The position numbers and the translations under genes are program-made. 64,000 bases of DNA from an uncultured Bulleidia sp. GTDB taxonomy: Bacteria > Bacillota_I > Bacilli_A > Erysipelotrichales > Erysipelotrichaceae. Location: the NCBI GenBank assembly GCA_934725105.1, contig CAKVBD010000002.1:1-64000 (forward strand). Reading direction: 5' to 3'. A model generated the notes under the pieces. That model was not told the DNA's origin and made no database searches. It worked only from the letters and a program-made list of their open reading frames with translations. This document shows positions 22,687 through 31,640 of this stretch, one piece after another; the stretch's first letter is position 1; every line of letters begins with the position of its first letter.

Positions 22687-23091
22687 ATGAAAATTGCGGT
22701 AACATATGAAGATGGTCAGATCTTCCAGCACTTTGGTCATACACAACAGTTTAAAGTTTATGACATTCAAGATAACAAAGTGGTATCTTCAAGAATTGTA
22801 GATACAAACGGACAGGGACATGGTGCATTGGCAATGTTTCTTGTTATTGAAGGTGTGAATGTTCTAATCTGTGGCGGTATTGGTATGGGTGCACAGAATG
22901 CCTTGCGTTCTATGGACATTACGTTGTTTGGTGGTGTCAGTGGGGATGCAGATGCTGCTGTGGAACAGTATTTAAATGGTTCATTAGAGTATGATCCAAA
23001 TGCACAGTGCTCTCATCATGATCATGAATGTGATGGACATAGCTGTTCCAGTGATCATCAGGGATGCAGTGGAAATCATCATTTGAGCTAA
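22687..23091 (+). CDS. NifX/NifB-type cofactor-binding domain protein
   Basis: A 134-residue protein with the dinitrogenase iron-molybdenum cofactor-binding fold at about 1-105: MKIAVTYEDGQIFQHFGHT and LICGGIGMGAQNALR, then GDADAAVEQYLNG. In non-fixing anaerobes such proteins probably handle iron-sulphur or other metal clusters. The last 30 residues are His- and Cys-rich (CSHHDHECDGHSCSSDHQGC), a likely metal-binding tail. GGAGAAGAG stands before ATG 22687. The gene stands alone between two terminators. The ligand is unknown. Confidence 0.85.
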   Translation: MKIAVTYEDGQIFQHFGHTQQFKVYDIQDNKVVSSRIVDTNGQGHGALAMFLVIEGVNVLICGGIGMGAQNALRSMDITLFGGVSGDADAAVEQYLNGSLEYDPNAQCSHHDHECDGHSCSSDHQGCSGNHHLS

Positions 23092-23096
23092 AAAAT

Positions 23097-23136
23097 AAGC
23101 TGTGCTAACTTGTAACAAGTCAACACAGCTTTTTTG
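23097..23136. terminator. Bidirectional terminator
   Basis: AAGCTGTG (23097-23104) pairs with CACAGCTT (23124-23131); an inner pair ACTTGT/ACAAGT extends it. T-run 23130-23135 serves the plus strand, and the A-run before it can serve the minus-strand transporter operon. Confidence 0.82.
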
Positions 23137-23169
23137 ATGCAAAAAAAAGAAACCTGCATATGCAAGTTT

Positions 23170-23901
23170 CTAGTCATAAAATACTTTGGATAAGAAATCT
23201 TTAGCACGATCAGACTGTGGATTAGAAAAGAATTCTTCAGCAGTATTTTCTTCAATAATTTCACCCTGATCCAGGAATACAACTCTTGTTCCTACTTTTC
23301 TAGCAAAGCCCATTTCATGTGTGACAACGACCATTGTCATACCTTGCTTGCCAAGATCTTTCATTACATCCAGTACTTCTTTGATCATTTCTGGATCTAA
23401 TGCACTCGTTGGTTCATCAAATAACATGATATCTGGAGACATACACAATGCTCTAGCAATTGCGACTCTTTGCTTCTGACCGCCAGAGAGATTGTTAGGG
23501 TAGCTGTCTCTTTTTTCTTTTAAGCCAACTTTATCAAGATATTCTAATGCAACTGCTTCTGCTTCTGCATCAGATTTATGAAGTACTTCTACTTGTGCAA
23601 GCTTGCAGTTTTCAAGGACAGTCATATTTGGAAATAAGTTAAAGTGCTGGAAAACAAATCCCATTTTATTTCTTTGTTCTCTAAACTTCTTTTCGTTATT
23701 GCGATCCATGAGTTCTCCATCAAGGTAGATTTCTCCTGAATCAATTGTTTCTAGACCATGGATGCATCTTAACAGTGTACTTTTTCCTGAACCACTAGGA
23801 CCGATCAGTGAGATGATATCTCCCTGGTTTACTTCTAATGACACGTTATGTAAAGCATGTGTCTTATTAAAATTCTTACATACATTTTCAACTTTAATCA
23901 C
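23170..23901 (-). CDS. Amino-acid ABC transporter ATPase, probably for arginine
   Basis: The cytoplasmic ATPase of a polar amino-acid importer (GlnQ/ArtP type). Walker A is GPSGSGKSTLLRC, the Q-loop is in FVFQHFNLF, the signature LSGGQKQRVAIARAL, Walker B DIMLFDEPTSALD and the switch His in VVVTHEMGFA. The frame is open to a TTG at 23922, but GTG 23901 is preferred: it overlaps the permease stop by eight bases, has AGAGG upstream, and homology begins there (VIKVENVCKNF). It is the last gene of the operon controlled by the T-box at 25481-25713, whose codon suggests arginine. Confidence 0.92.
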   Translation of the reverse strand: MIKVENVCKNFNKTHALHNVSLEVNQGDIISLIGPSGSGKSTLLRCIHGLETIDSGEIYLDGELMDRNNEKKFREQRNKMGFVFQHFNLFPNMTVLENCKLAQVEVLHKSDAEAEAVALEYLDKVGLKEKRDSYPNNLSGGQKQRVAIARALCMSPDIMLFDEPTSALDPEMIKEVLDVMKDLGKQGMTMVVVTHEMGFARKVGTRVVFLDQGEIIEENTAEEFFSNPQSDRAKDFLSKVFYD

Positions 23902-24577
23902 TGACAGATAACCTCTTTTCAACTTTCATTCCAATCATAGATACAACACATGTCATCACAAGATAGAAAATTGCGGCTAACATGTAAGGAGACATGACAT
24001 CGAAATATTGTGCGCCGATGATCTGTGCACCTTTTAACAGTTCTACTGCACCGATACAGCTGATCAATGAACTATCTTTAATCAGTGTAATAAATTCAGA
24101 AATGAGCGGTGGTACGATACGCTTAAATGCCTGTGGAAGAATGACAAGCTTTAATGTTTTCCAGTTGGATAATCCAAGTGTTTCACAAGCTTCCCACTGA
24201 CCTTTATCGACAGCGTTGACGCCTGAACGAATCAATTCTGTCTGGTAGGCACCTGAGTTAATACTCATGGCAAGTACACCAATGAGTAATGGGTCAATTC
24301 TTAGAATCTTTCCTGTCATCGCTGTATACATAGAAGGGATGACAGAGAAGATAATCAAGATCTGTAATAACAATGGTGTACCACGAATGATCGTGACATA
24401 TACATTGGCAATATCTCTTGGCAATGCATGCTTACTTCTTTTTCCTGTAGCGCCAAGTGTTCCAAGGATCAAGCCAAATAAAAGGGAAAGTGCTGCGATG
24501 CCTATCGACAACAACGCTCCTTTGGCTAGATACAGAATATTGGCTAAAGTAAAGACTTCTTGAAATGCGACAAACAT
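23894..24577 (-). CDS. Amino-acid ABC transporter permease, probably for arginine
   Basis: A 227-residue membrane permease of the HisMQ/GlnP type with about five membrane segments. The domain contact loop is ACETLGLSNWKTLKLVILPQA; IRGTPLLLQILIIF at about 75-88 is characteristic. It probably forms a homodimer, since no second permease gene is present. It follows the binding-protein gene by 23 bases, with GGGAGAGGGAAAG before ATG 24577, and overlaps the ATPase start. Confidence 0.92.
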   Translation of the reverse strand: MFVAFQEVFTLANILYLAKGALLSIGIAALSLLFGLILGTLGATGKRSKHALPRDIANVYVTIIRGTPLLLQILIIFSVIPSMYTAMTGKILRIDPLLIGVLAMSINSGAYQTELIRSGVNAVDKGQWEACETLGLSNWKTLKLVILPQAFKRIVPPLISEFITLIKDSSLISCIGAVELLKGAQIIGAQYFDVMSPYMLAAIFYLVMTCVVSMIGMKVEKRLSVSD

Positions 24578-24600
24578 ATTTATACTTTCCCTCTCACTCC

Positions 24601-25389
24601 TTATTTTGTTTCAAGTGGTGTTAGACCATACTTATCACAGAGTGTCTTGTATTCATCACTTGCTAATAGAGTTTCGATACACTTGTTGATTTTATCAATC
24701 ACTTCTGTATTACCAAGCTTTGCGATGACATAGTTCTGTTCGTCTACAAGACTTTCATCAAGCATTGTGAATGTTCCATTAGAAACATAGTTTTTTGCAA
24801 CGCCAAGATCAACTACTGCAGCATCATACTGGTTTGCACTTAATGCATTCAAAATATCCTGTGCATTTTTTAATCCAGTGACATCAGCACCTTCAATTTC
24901 CTTTGCAGCTTCTTCACCAGTAGAACCTGTCTGTACGGCAATCTTCTTTCCTTTTAAATCATCCAGGGAAGTAATAGAAGATCCTTTTGGTAATACTGCT
25001 ACCTGAGAAGAACCAAGATATGGTTCAGACCATTCTACTTTTCTATCTTCAGCATATGTAAAGCCAGAGATACCTAGGTCAATCTGATCACCTTGCAGCT
25101 GTGTAACGATGTTATCAAAGTCCATCTTCTTCAGTTCAATTTTATATGGTGTACCTTCCTGTTCTGTTAAGTATTGTTCAAATAAAGCACACATGTCTGG
25201 ATCAAATCCAATGATGTCTCCATTTGTATTTTCTGATTCATATGGAGCATAGTCAGGGGAGATACCGACAGTGATGACTGTTGCGTTATCAGTATCTTTC
25301 GCTGTGGAACTATTTGCTGATGTGGATGATGAACATCCAGCAAGTGTTAGTAATGTTGTTGCTAAAACTGTTGTCATTAATTTTTTCAT
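24601..25389 (-). CDS. Amino-acid-binding lipoprotein, probably for arginine
   Basis: A 262-residue extracellular receptor of the ABC importer. The lipobox LTLAGC gives Cys19, followed by a Ser/Thr-rich linker. The SBP_bac_3 fold shows VGISPDYAPYE, IIGFDPDMCALF and DLGISGFTYAEDRKVEWSEPY, with Arg in EDR contacting the amino-acid carboxylate in this family. KGKKIAVQTGSTGEEAAKE and AAVVDLGVAKNYV follow. The specificity is not proven by the protein; arginine is inferred from the T-box codon upstream. The first structural gene of the operon. Confidence 0.92.
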   Translation of the reverse strand: MKKLMTTVLATTLLTLAGCSSSTSANSSTAKDTDNATVITVGISPDYAPYESENTNGDIIGFDPDMCALFEQYLTEQEGTPYKIELKKMDFDNIVTQLQGDQIDLGISGFTYAEDRKVEWSEPYLGSSQVAVLPKGSSITSLDDLKGKKIAVQTGSTGEEAAKEIEGADVTGLKNAQDILNALSANQYDAAVVDLGVAKNYVSNGTFTMLDESLVDEQNYVIAKLGNTEVIDKINKCIETLLASDEYKTLCDKYGLTPLETK

Positions 25390-25435
25390 GTTTTTTTCCT
25401 CTTCTTTCTTTTTGTTTATGCATTCGTAAATTCAA

Positions 25436-25465
25436 TCACTGAATTCGTCGTCCTTTTCTTTTCAT
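25436..25465 (-). CDS. Nine-codon Arg/Lys-rich leader ORF
   Basis: On the minus strand, ATG 25465 to TGA 25436 encodes MKRKGRRIQ. TGGAGG stands seven bases before the ATG, as good as any gene site here, and lies just behind the T-box terminator. Three of nine codons are Arg (AGA, CGA, CGA) and two are Lys. The ORF ends 47 bases before the binding-protein gene. It may be a translated leader that senses Arg supply, or simply a chance start; short length prevents more certainty. Confidence 0.5.
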   Translation of the reverse strand: MKRKGRRIQ

Positions 25466-25480
25466 ACGCGAACCTCCATA

Positions 25481-25713
25481 AAAAAACGTCCAATCAAAAA
25501 ATTGGACGTTATATTAACGCGGTACCACCAAACTTCCATCTGTACCTTTACAGATGACACCTCAAACTTTTAACGCAAGCTAACGATTCAGCCTCAGCAA
25601 TCTTCGACTGAATAACTCCAAGACACGTTCCTGAAACTCGCTTCAATATCTTTCACCAGACGATATCTCTCTGTGCAAGCATCCTTTCAGTACTACTTCT
25701 CTTCACCGTTTAT
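25481..25713 (-). ncRNA. T-box leader, probable Arg specifier (CGT)
   Basis: On the minus strand the T-box GGTGGTACCGCG is at 25529-25518. The stem I motifs AGAGAG and TGGTGAAA are present upstream. The specifier context GGAA-CGT-G puts CGT (Arg) at 25627-25625, directly after the conserved GAA as in other T-boxes. The terminator is ACGTCCAAT paired with ATTGGACGT then T7 (25509-25481). Uncharged tRNA-Arg would allow transcription of the ABC transporter. The T-box is certain; the codon rests on alignment by eye. Confidence 0.88.
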
Positions 25714-25719
25714 GCAATT

Positions 25720-25747
25720 AGTATATCTTCTTTCTTAAATGTTGCAA
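25720..25747 (-). promoter_or_regulatory. Promoter of the Arg T-box leader
   Basis: On the minus strand TTGCAA (25747-25742), 16 bases, TATACT (25725-25720). The start would be near 25713. Confidence 0.75.
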
Positions 25748-25882
25748 GCAGATATTTCAAAAAAGCAAAGAAAAAGAGATTTATGATAAATCCTTAATAA
25801 TCATTAAGAAGATGTTAAGAAACTGTATGATATTTTGGCAACGAAAAAATATGAAGTATAATAGTACGGTGAGGTTATTAAA

Positions 25883-27469
25883 ATGATGCCATTTGTAATT
25901 GCTTGTATCCTAGTGCTGCTTGCAGAAGGTACGGGACATAGTTTTTTTAAAATATTCCATATTAAAAGAAGTGGATTTGCTTCACCTATTGGTGTTGCAA
26001 TCTTATTTTCTCTATTGGAAATCTTGTATTTGCCTAGACTTTGTCTAGGTGGACCATTTGGATGGATCAAAGGGAGTACATTTCTTGTTTTGATCTTTGC
26101 GGTTGTTTGTGTATTATCGAATCTCAAAGGTATTGGTTCTTCGATTGTTCGTGGTCGAATCATTTATGTATTGCTGGCGGGAAGTATGATGTTTGGTTTG
26201 TTCTATATCTGTAAAACAAACCTGGCAGTTGGAAATGATAGAGAATTGCTGCTGATGGCAAACAATATGAATTCGCAATCCATTATGCTTGAAAATAATC
26301 GACTGCAAGGCTATGAGATGTTTGGCAGCTTTGTGATCTGGCTGTTTCAGGGAAACTTTGAAAAGGGTGCGTTAACATTGGCGTTATTTGCGACAATGAT
26401 ATCCGCAATGCTGTGTTTGAACGTGATTGACAGCTTTGAAATTGGAAATCCATGGTTTCGCTTTACATTGATTGTTTCTTCTATCTTTTATTCTCATTTT
26501 TATTCCTGGGAGATTGCTGGTGCATATCATGGTGGTAACTGGAGAATCTTCTTTATTGCTTTGGCTTTATGTACACTCTATCAATGGATCAAAAGTGGTG
26601 TAGAACATGTGAAATATATCTTTCCATTCGTTGTATTTGCGGGGATGTTCTCACATAATGGATTCTTGATGATTGGCTTTGAACTTGTGTATTTATGCGC
26701 TGTGTATCTCTTTAATACAAAAAAGATTCGTTCTTTGTTTGATACTACAACATTCTTGATTCCTGTATTTATTTATTGCGTTGCGTGGCTGTCAAAGTAT
26801 TCATTGACTTATGCAGTGATCTTGAGTGCTGTGATGATTTTATTCTATTGTGCAAGACTGAAACGTTCTGTATATATTAAAATGATTCGTGTAGAAGATG
26901 TATTGATTGATCATTCTGTTAAGATTTTCTATGTGACGATTCCACTGGTATTCTTGATAGGAACATTTTTCTTGAGATACTTTACAGTTCAGTATGCAGT
27001 ACCATATTCTGAATATATTCATTTCTTCTCTAACAGTTCTATTTCTACATGTCTATTTATGAGTGGCAGTATCTTGGATAATGCTTTGAATATTTTTAGA
27101 TGGGCAGGTGTACTTGTATTCTTGTCACGTGCCAATAAGCCAGAAGAAAAAATGATGCGTATGATTTTTCTAGGAATGGTTGTATTCTTTATCAATCCGT
27201 TATGTATGGGAATGTTATCTTGTATTACTGGACTTGCGATGTACGCACATGCATTTGAAATTATCTTCAATCCATTTACAGATATCATGATCTTCTACTG
27301 GATCTATAAACAGTTTGAATGGACTGTGGTTGGTCAGTGGATCCTGGAATTAACATTAGTGATTACATGTGTGCTGGGACATGTTTCATCTTTTATTGAT
27401 CATCCAGCAGGGTTATATACGGATCTTTTGACAAGAGATCCAAAGAACGGGAGTGTGATTTTACCATGA
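25883..27469 (+). CDS. Polytopic membrane protein of unknown function
   Basis: A 528-residue protein with about 12-14 membrane helices covering nearly all its length. The segment SNLKG..IVRGRIIYVLLAG and the hydrophilic stretch KTNLAVGNDRELLLMANNMNSQ (split by Asp/Glu after a helix) resemble the first outer loop of GT-C-like integral membrane proteins, but I cannot name a family. GGTGAGG stands 11 bases before ATG 25883. The stop overlaps the HAD phosphatase start (ATGA), suggesting that both act in one pathway, perhaps surface lipid or glycan metabolism. Confidence 0.7.
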   Translation: MMPFVIACILVLLAEGTGHSFFKIFHIKRSGFASPIGVAILFSLLEILYLPRLCLGGPFGWIKGSTFLVLIFAVVCVLSNLKGIGSSIVRGRIIYVLLAGSMMFGLFYICKTNLAVGNDRELLLMANNMNSQSIMLENNRLQGYEMFGSFVIWLFQGNFEKGALTLALFATMISAMLCLNVIDSFEIGNPWFRFTLIVSSIFYSHFYSWEIAGAYHGGNWRIFFIALALCTLYQWIKSGVEHVKYIFPFVVFAGMFSHNGFLMIGFELVYLCAVYLFNTKKIRSLFDTTTFLIPVFIYCVAWLSKYSLTYAVILSAVMILFYCARLKRSVYIKMIRVEDVLIDHSVKIFYVTIPLVFLIGTFFLRYFTVQYAVPYSEYIHFFSNSSISTCLFMSGSILDNALNIFRWAGVLVFLSRANKPEEKMMRMIFLGMVVFFINPLCMGMLSCITGLAMYAHAFEIIFNPFTDIMIFYWIYKQFEWTVVGQWILELTLVITCVLGHVSSFIDHPAGLYTDLLTRDPKNGSVILP

Positions 27470-28029
27470 ATGTTTACGATTGGGACAATACGATTTATCG
27501 ACAGGATTCTACAGCGAACTTTGTACTTTGGCTGTTTCTAAATCGACCAAAGACATTATTATCCATACCTAGAACACTTGTATACGCAATTGGCTATGGA
27601 TTACATGTTGTAGATAAGCAGACATTTAAAGAAAATCTTTATCATATGTTTGTGTTCGTAAAAGATATTGACAGTACAACAGATGCATTTGTGGATTCTC
27701 ATATGAACCATGTGAAAGAATTCTATTTGAAACAGCAGAAAGCAGATGATGTTGTGATTTCTGCTTCTCCTGAATTTACAATCAAACGATTCTGCAAGAA
27801 GCTTGGCATCAAACATGTGATGGCAACTGTTGTAGATCCAAAGACAGGAAAGCATACTGGTTTAAACTGTCATGGTGAAGAGAAGGTGAAGAGATTCTAT
27901 CAGATGTTTCCAGATGCAGAAATTGATGAATTCTATTCTGATTCTTTATCAGATACGCCACTTGCATTAGAAGCAAAAAAAGCATTTTTAGTCAAAGGGG
28001 ATCAAATCTTAGACTGGCCAAAATCATAA
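27466..28029 (+). CDS. HAD-IB family phosphatase
   Basis: A 187-residue HAD hydrolase. Motif I is DWDNT (Asp5, Asp7), motif II SASPEF, motif III a Lys around CHGEEKVKRF, motif IV DSLSDTPLAL. This pattern is that of the SerB/PAP2-like HAD-IB group, which removes phosphate from small substrates or lipids. A hydrophobic cap region (about 20-50) could touch the membrane. It overlaps the preceding membrane gene by four bases, and a terminator follows at once. Confidence 0.87.
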   Translation: MNVYDWDNTIYRQDSTANFVLWLFLNRPKTLLSIPRTLVYAIGYGLHVVDKQTFKENLYHMFVFVKDIDSTTDAFVDSHMNHVKEFYLKQQKADDVVISASPEFTIKRFCKKLGIKHVMATVVDPKTGKHTGLNCHGEEKVKRFYQMFPDAEIDEFYSDSLSDTPLALEAKKAFLVKGDQILDWPKS

Positions 28030-28054
28030 GCAATTCATATGAGTTGCTTTTTTT
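28030..28054 (+). terminator. Terminator after the HAD gene
   Basis: GCAATTCAT (28030-28038) and ATGAGTTGC (28039-28047) form a near-perfect palindrome, then T7. Confidence 0.75.
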
Positions 28055-28105
28055 ATGCAAAATCAAGTGAAAATGGATCATGGATGATTTTTTTATTGAA
28101 GAAAA

Positions 28106-28119
28106 TGAAAACGCTTGTA
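28106..28119 (+). promoter_or_regulatory. cre-like site before galM-nagB
   Basis: TGAAAACGCTTGTA differs from the CcpA consensus TGWNANCGNTNWCA at two positions near the right end. It is 97 bases before the epimerase start and upstream of a TATAAT (28180-28185). Carbon-catabolite control of these sugar genes would make sense. Confidence 0.45.
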
Positions 28120-28215
28120 AATTTTCATAGAAAAATATAATTTTTTATACTTATCTAAAAAAATTGAAGAATTTAATGTTGTATAATGGTAGTGCAAATT
28201 AAGGAGAGTTTTTTT

Positions 28216-29043
28216 ATGGCTTTATTTGAAATAAAAAATGAGAAAGCTTTGGTGACTGTCGATGAACATGCATCAGAAATTCATAGCTTCTGTGATGTTA
28301 CGACAGACAATGAATACATGTGGCAAGGTGATCCTAAGTTCTGGGCTGGTAGAAACCCAACATTATTCCCAATGGTAGGCAGTACATGGGATAAGAAACT
28401 TCACATCAATGGAAAAGAATATGTAACTGGTAATCATGGATTTACTAGACATTCTGATTTTACTTGTATTGAACATACAGACAATACAATTGTGATGGAA
28501 TTGAAAGACAATGAAGAAACATTGAAAGAATATCCATTCCATTTCACAATGCATATTACATATACATTAGAAGGAAAGACATTGAAGGTTTCTTATGATA
28601 TCACAAATGAAAATGACTGTGATATGCCATTTAACTTTGGATTGCATCCAGCATTTAACTGTCCAAGTGATGGTGGAAACTTTGAAGATTACTACATTGA
28701 ATTAGAACGTGCTGAAACTTCTGATTTCAACGTAACACACGTAAAGGATTGCACACGTATCAAACTCGATCGTGAAGAACTCGCAAATACAATTATTCTA
28801 CAAGATCCAAAGAGTACAAAAGCAACATTAACAAATGGAAAGCATGGCGTCACTGTTGGTTTTGAAGGATATAGATGGCTTGCATTCTGGTCAAAGGAAA
28901 ATGCACCATTTGTATGTATTGAACCTTGGTATTCACATACAGATTTCTCTGAAGTAAAAGTACCATTTGAACAAAGAGAAGGCACAATTATTTTGAAGTC
29001 ACATGATACATTTCATGCGGACTATACAATCACAATTTTCTAA
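28216..29043 (+). CDS. Aldose 1-epimerase family protein
   Basis: A 275-residue protein of the galactose mutarotase fold, which interconverts anomers of sugars or sugar phosphates. FPMVGSTWDKKLHINGKEY, NHGFTRHSDF (catalytic-type His) and FNFGLHPAFNCP (second His) are conserved, and CIEPWYSHTDF contains the likely catalytic Glu. The variant resembles the LacX-type group rather than classical GalM. The frame is open to 28186, but ATG 28216 is chosen for the AAGGAGAG site. The stop is 23 bases before the nagB start, so one operon. Confidence 0.87.
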   Translation: MALFEIKNEKALVTVDEHASEIHSFCDVTTDNEYMWQGDPKFWAGRNPTLFPMVGSTWDKKLHINGKEYVTGNHGFTRHSDFTCIEHTDNTIVMELKDNEETLKEYPFHFTMHITYTLEGKTLKVSYDITNENDCDMPFNFGLHPAFNCPSDGGNFEDYYIELERAETSDFNVTHVKDCTRIKLDREELANTIILQDPKSTKATLTNGKHGVTVGFEGYRWLAFWSKENAPFVCIEPWYSHTDFSEVKVPFEQREGTIILKSHDTFHADYTITIF

Positions 29044-29066
29044 TGAACAGGAGGGAAAAAAAGGAA

Positions 29067-29795
29067 ATGTTTAAGACAATTGTTTGTAAGAATTATGATG
29101 AAGTATCTTTAGAAGCATTTAAGGTAATGAAGGGTGTTTTAGATACAGAAGTAAATCCTATTCTAGGACTTGCTACAGGATCTACACCTGTAGGTCTTTA
29201 TAAGAACATGATCAAGGATCATGAAGAAACAGGAAGATCTTATAAGGATATCCTGACTTTCAACTTAGATGAATATGTTGGACTTCCAAGAGACCACGAA
29301 CAGACATACTGGACATTCATGCATGAAAATCTATTCAACTATCTAGACTGCCCAGATTGTAACATCCATGTACCAAGTGGTGTTGGTGATGATCCAGAAA
29401 AGAATGCTAGAGAATATGAAGAAGAACTTGCTAAGCATACAGTATCTATTCAGGTATTAGGTATTGGTTCTGATGGTCATATCGCATTCAACGAACCAGG
29501 CACACCATTTGATTCTGTAACTCATGTTGCTGACTTAACTGAACAGACAATCAGTGACAATGCTCGCTTCTTCGAAGGCGACAAGTCTAAGGTTCCTACA
29601 AAGGCAGTTACAATGGGTCTTGCTTCTATCATGCGTGCAAAGAAGATCATCTTAATTGCTACAGGTGCTAACAAGGCTGATGCTGTATATGGCATGTTAA
29701 AGGGTGAAAAGACAATTGACTGTCCAGCATCTATCCTTCAGGATCATGCTGACGTAACAGTTATCATGGATGAAGCTGCTGCAAGCAAACTCTAA
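29067..29795 (+). CDS. nagB: Glucosamine-6-phosphate deaminase
   Basis: NagB converts glucosamine 6-phosphate to fructose 6-phosphate and ammonia. The 242-residue protein has GLATGSTPVGLYKNMI, NLDEYVGLPRDHEQTYWTFM with the catalytic Asp, LGIGSDGHIAFNEPGTPF with the active-site His, and MGLASIMRAKKIILIATG. GGAGGG and AAGGA lie upstream; ATG 29067 is preferred over an earlier ATG at 29043 that overlaps the galM stop. No nagA is adjacent. It shares the operon with the aldose epimerase. Confidence 0.96.
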   Translation: MFKTIVCKNYDEVSLEAFKVMKGVLDTEVNPILGLATGSTPVGLYKNMIKDHEETGRSYKDILTFNLDEYVGLPRDHEQTYWTFMHENLFNYLDCPDCNIHVPSGVGDDPEKNAREYEEELAKHTVSIQVLGIGSDGHIAFNEPGTPFDSVTHVADLTEQTISDNARFFEGDKSKVPTKAVTMGLASIMRAKKIILIATGANKADAVYGMLKGEKTIDCPASILQDHADVTVIMDEAAASKL

Positions 29796-29805
29796 GATCT
29801 TACAA

Positions 29806-29835
29806 AAGGACTTCAGTATTTTGAAGTTCTTTTTC
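29806..29835 (+). terminator. galM-nagB terminator
   Basis: AAGGACTTCA (29806-29815) pairs with TGAAGTTCTT (29822-29831), one G-T pair, then T-rich. Confidence 0.85.
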
Positions 29836-29904
29836 TTTTGGGCATCTGAATTGAGTTTTTGTACAATGTAGCTTATCATCTAAGTATCAAAGGAGGAAGT
29901 TAGT

Positions 29905-30216
29905 ATGAATATCATTCAAAATACAAATGAATACGATGCTTTATTGAAAGATAATCAGTCTGTATTTGTAGATTTCTATGCAGACTGGTGTGGACCATGC
30001 AAGATGGTTGGCCCACTTGTAGAAGAATTATCTAAGGAATATACAGATATCAAGTTTGTGAAAGTCAATGTAGACAATACACCAGACATTGCACAGCGTT
30101 ATGGAATTATGTCAATTCCAACACTCATTGCATTCAAAAATGGTGAGATTGCGGGAAGCATTGTGGGTTTCCAGCCAAAGGAAGCTTTAGCTGCCTTATC
30201 TGAAAAGACAAGATAA
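29905..30216 (+). CDS. trxA: Thioredoxin
   Basis: A 103-residue cytoplasmic disulphide reductase. The active site is WCGPCK (28-33); the cis-proline is in MSIPTLIAF (about 72-80). AAAGGAGG precedes ATG 29905. It is a single-gene unit with a terminator behind it; no thioredoxin reductase is adjacent. Confidence 0.96.
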   Translation: MNIIQNTNEYDALLKDNQSVFVDFYADWCGPCKMVGPLVEELSKEYTDIKFVKVNVDNTPDIAQRYGIMSIPTLIAFKNGEIAGSIVGFQPKEALAALSEKTR

Positions 30217-30221
30217 TCATT

Positions 30222-30248
30222 GACGGAAGATTTGTCTTCCGTCTTTTT
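30222..30248 (+). terminator. trxA terminator
   Basis: GACGGAAGA (30222-30230) pairs perfectly with TCTTCCGTC (30235-30243), loop TTTG, then T5. Confidence 0.92.
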
Positions 30249-30301
30249 CTTTTGCTTGAAACACGATATAATACTCTTTACGGTGTATAAAGAGGGGTTA
30301 T

Positions 30302-31639
30302 ATGAATCATAGAGATCATTTGGCAAGTAGAATTGGATTTATTATGCTATCGGCGGGATGTGCGATAGGATGTGGAAATGTTTGGAAGTTTCCATGGATG
30401 TGTGGACAAAATGGTGGTGGCAGTTTTATGCTGCTGTATCTGATTTGCTTACTTGTTTTAGGGCTTCCTGTTATGATCATGGAATTGAGTGTGGGAAGAG
30501 CTTCCCAGGCAAGTCCATTGTACATGTATCAAAAGTTATCGAAAGAAGATTCTAAATGGGGAATTCTTGGAAAAGTATGTCTTATTGGTAATTTTTCTTT
30601 GATGGCATTCTATACTGTTGTAACTGGATGGATCATTTATTATTTTGTTCAGTTTTTGTGTGGAAATTATATGGATCTTTCCTTTGCATCCATGATTGGT
30701 GATCCATTTGTAAATGTATTGTTTTTATTTGTAACACTTGTAACATCCTTTGTCATTTTGAGTTTTAATCTTCAAAATGGTCTAGAAAAGATTACAAAGT
30801 ATATGATGAGCGCATTGATTGTTCTAATGCTTGTTTTAGCAGGACACAGCTTCTTTTTGTCTGGTGCAAAGGAAGGCTTGTCTTTTTATCTGATTCCAAG
30901 ATTTTCTGAGATTTCAGGAAATACGATCGTCAGTGCGATGAACCAGGCATTCTTTACGTTGTCCGTTGGTATGGGTGGTATGGCAATCTTTGGCAGCTAT
31001 ATTGGAAAAGAAAGATCTTTGATGGGTGAAGCATTAAACATTGTTTTTTTGGATACGTTTGTGGCAATTGTTGCGGGAATCATTATCTTTCCAGCGTGCT
31101 TTACATACAATGTTGAAGTCAGTGCTGGTCCTAGCTTGTTGTTTGATACGATGACAACGGTATTTAAAAATATGAGCGGAGGAAGATGGTGGGGAACATT
31201 GTTCTTTCTGTTCATGGTATTTGCGGCATTATCTACAGTTCTTGGTGTATGTGAAAACATATTGGCAATGGTTCGTGAAAAGACGGGATGGAATCGTCCA
31301 AAGGGATGTATGGTATGTGGATCTATTATCTTTGTGCTTGCATTAACAACTGCACTTGGATTTAATGTGATTCATTTTCAGCCATTTGCATTTGGTTCAA
31401 CATGGCTGGATTTCTGGGATTTCCTTGTATCTTATCTCATATTGCCATTGGGTTCTCTTGCACTTGTTATCTTCTGTACGTGGAAGTGCGGATGGGGATA
31501 TGAGAACTTTATGAAAGAAGCAAATGCGGGAAAAGGAGTCAAGATTCCTTCATGCATGAAATACATCTATCGTTATATTCTTCCATTATTTATCATTTTT
31601 ATCTTTGTCTATGGAATGATCACATTTCCATGGCATTAA
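30302..31639 (+). CDS. Sodium-dependent NSS/SNF-family transporter
   Basis: A 445-residue membrane carrier with about 11 helices, one fewer than the usual 12 but common in bacterial forms. The sodium- and substrate-site helix 1 reads SAGCAIGCGNVWKFPWMCGQNGGGSF (in two parts GCGNVWKFPW and GQNGGGSF). MNQAFFTLSVGMGGM marks helix 6. Such proteins import amino acids or amines with sodium. AAAGAGGGG precedes ATG 30302. The substrate cannot be read from the sequence. Confidence 0.93.
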   Translation: MNHRDHLASRIGFIMLSAGCAIGCGNVWKFPWMCGQNGGGSFMLLYLICLLVLGLPVMIMELSVGRASQASPLYMYQKLSKEDSKWGILGKVCLIGNFSLMAFYTVVTGWIIYYFVQFLCGNYMDLSFASMIGDPFVNVLFLFVTLVTSFVILSFNLQNGLEKITKYMMSALIVLMLVLAGHSFFLSGAKEGLSFYLIPRFSEISGNTIVSAMNQAFFTLSVGMGGMAIFGSYIGKERSLMGEALNIVFLDTFVAIVAGIIIFPACFTYNVEVSAGPSLLFDTMTTVFKNMSGGRWWGTLFFLFMVFAALSTVLGVCENILAMVREKTGWNRPKGCMVCGSIIFVLALTTALGFNVIHFQPFAFGSTWLDFWDFLVSYLILPLGSLALVIFCTWKCGWGYENFMKEANAGKGVKIPSCMKYIYRYILPLFIIFIFVYGMITFPWH

Positions 31640-31640
31640 A

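Noticed and set aside
22687..23091. A nitrogen-fixation role for the NifX-like protein.
   Set aside because: No nif gene is near, and this domain is common in organisms that do not fix nitrogen.
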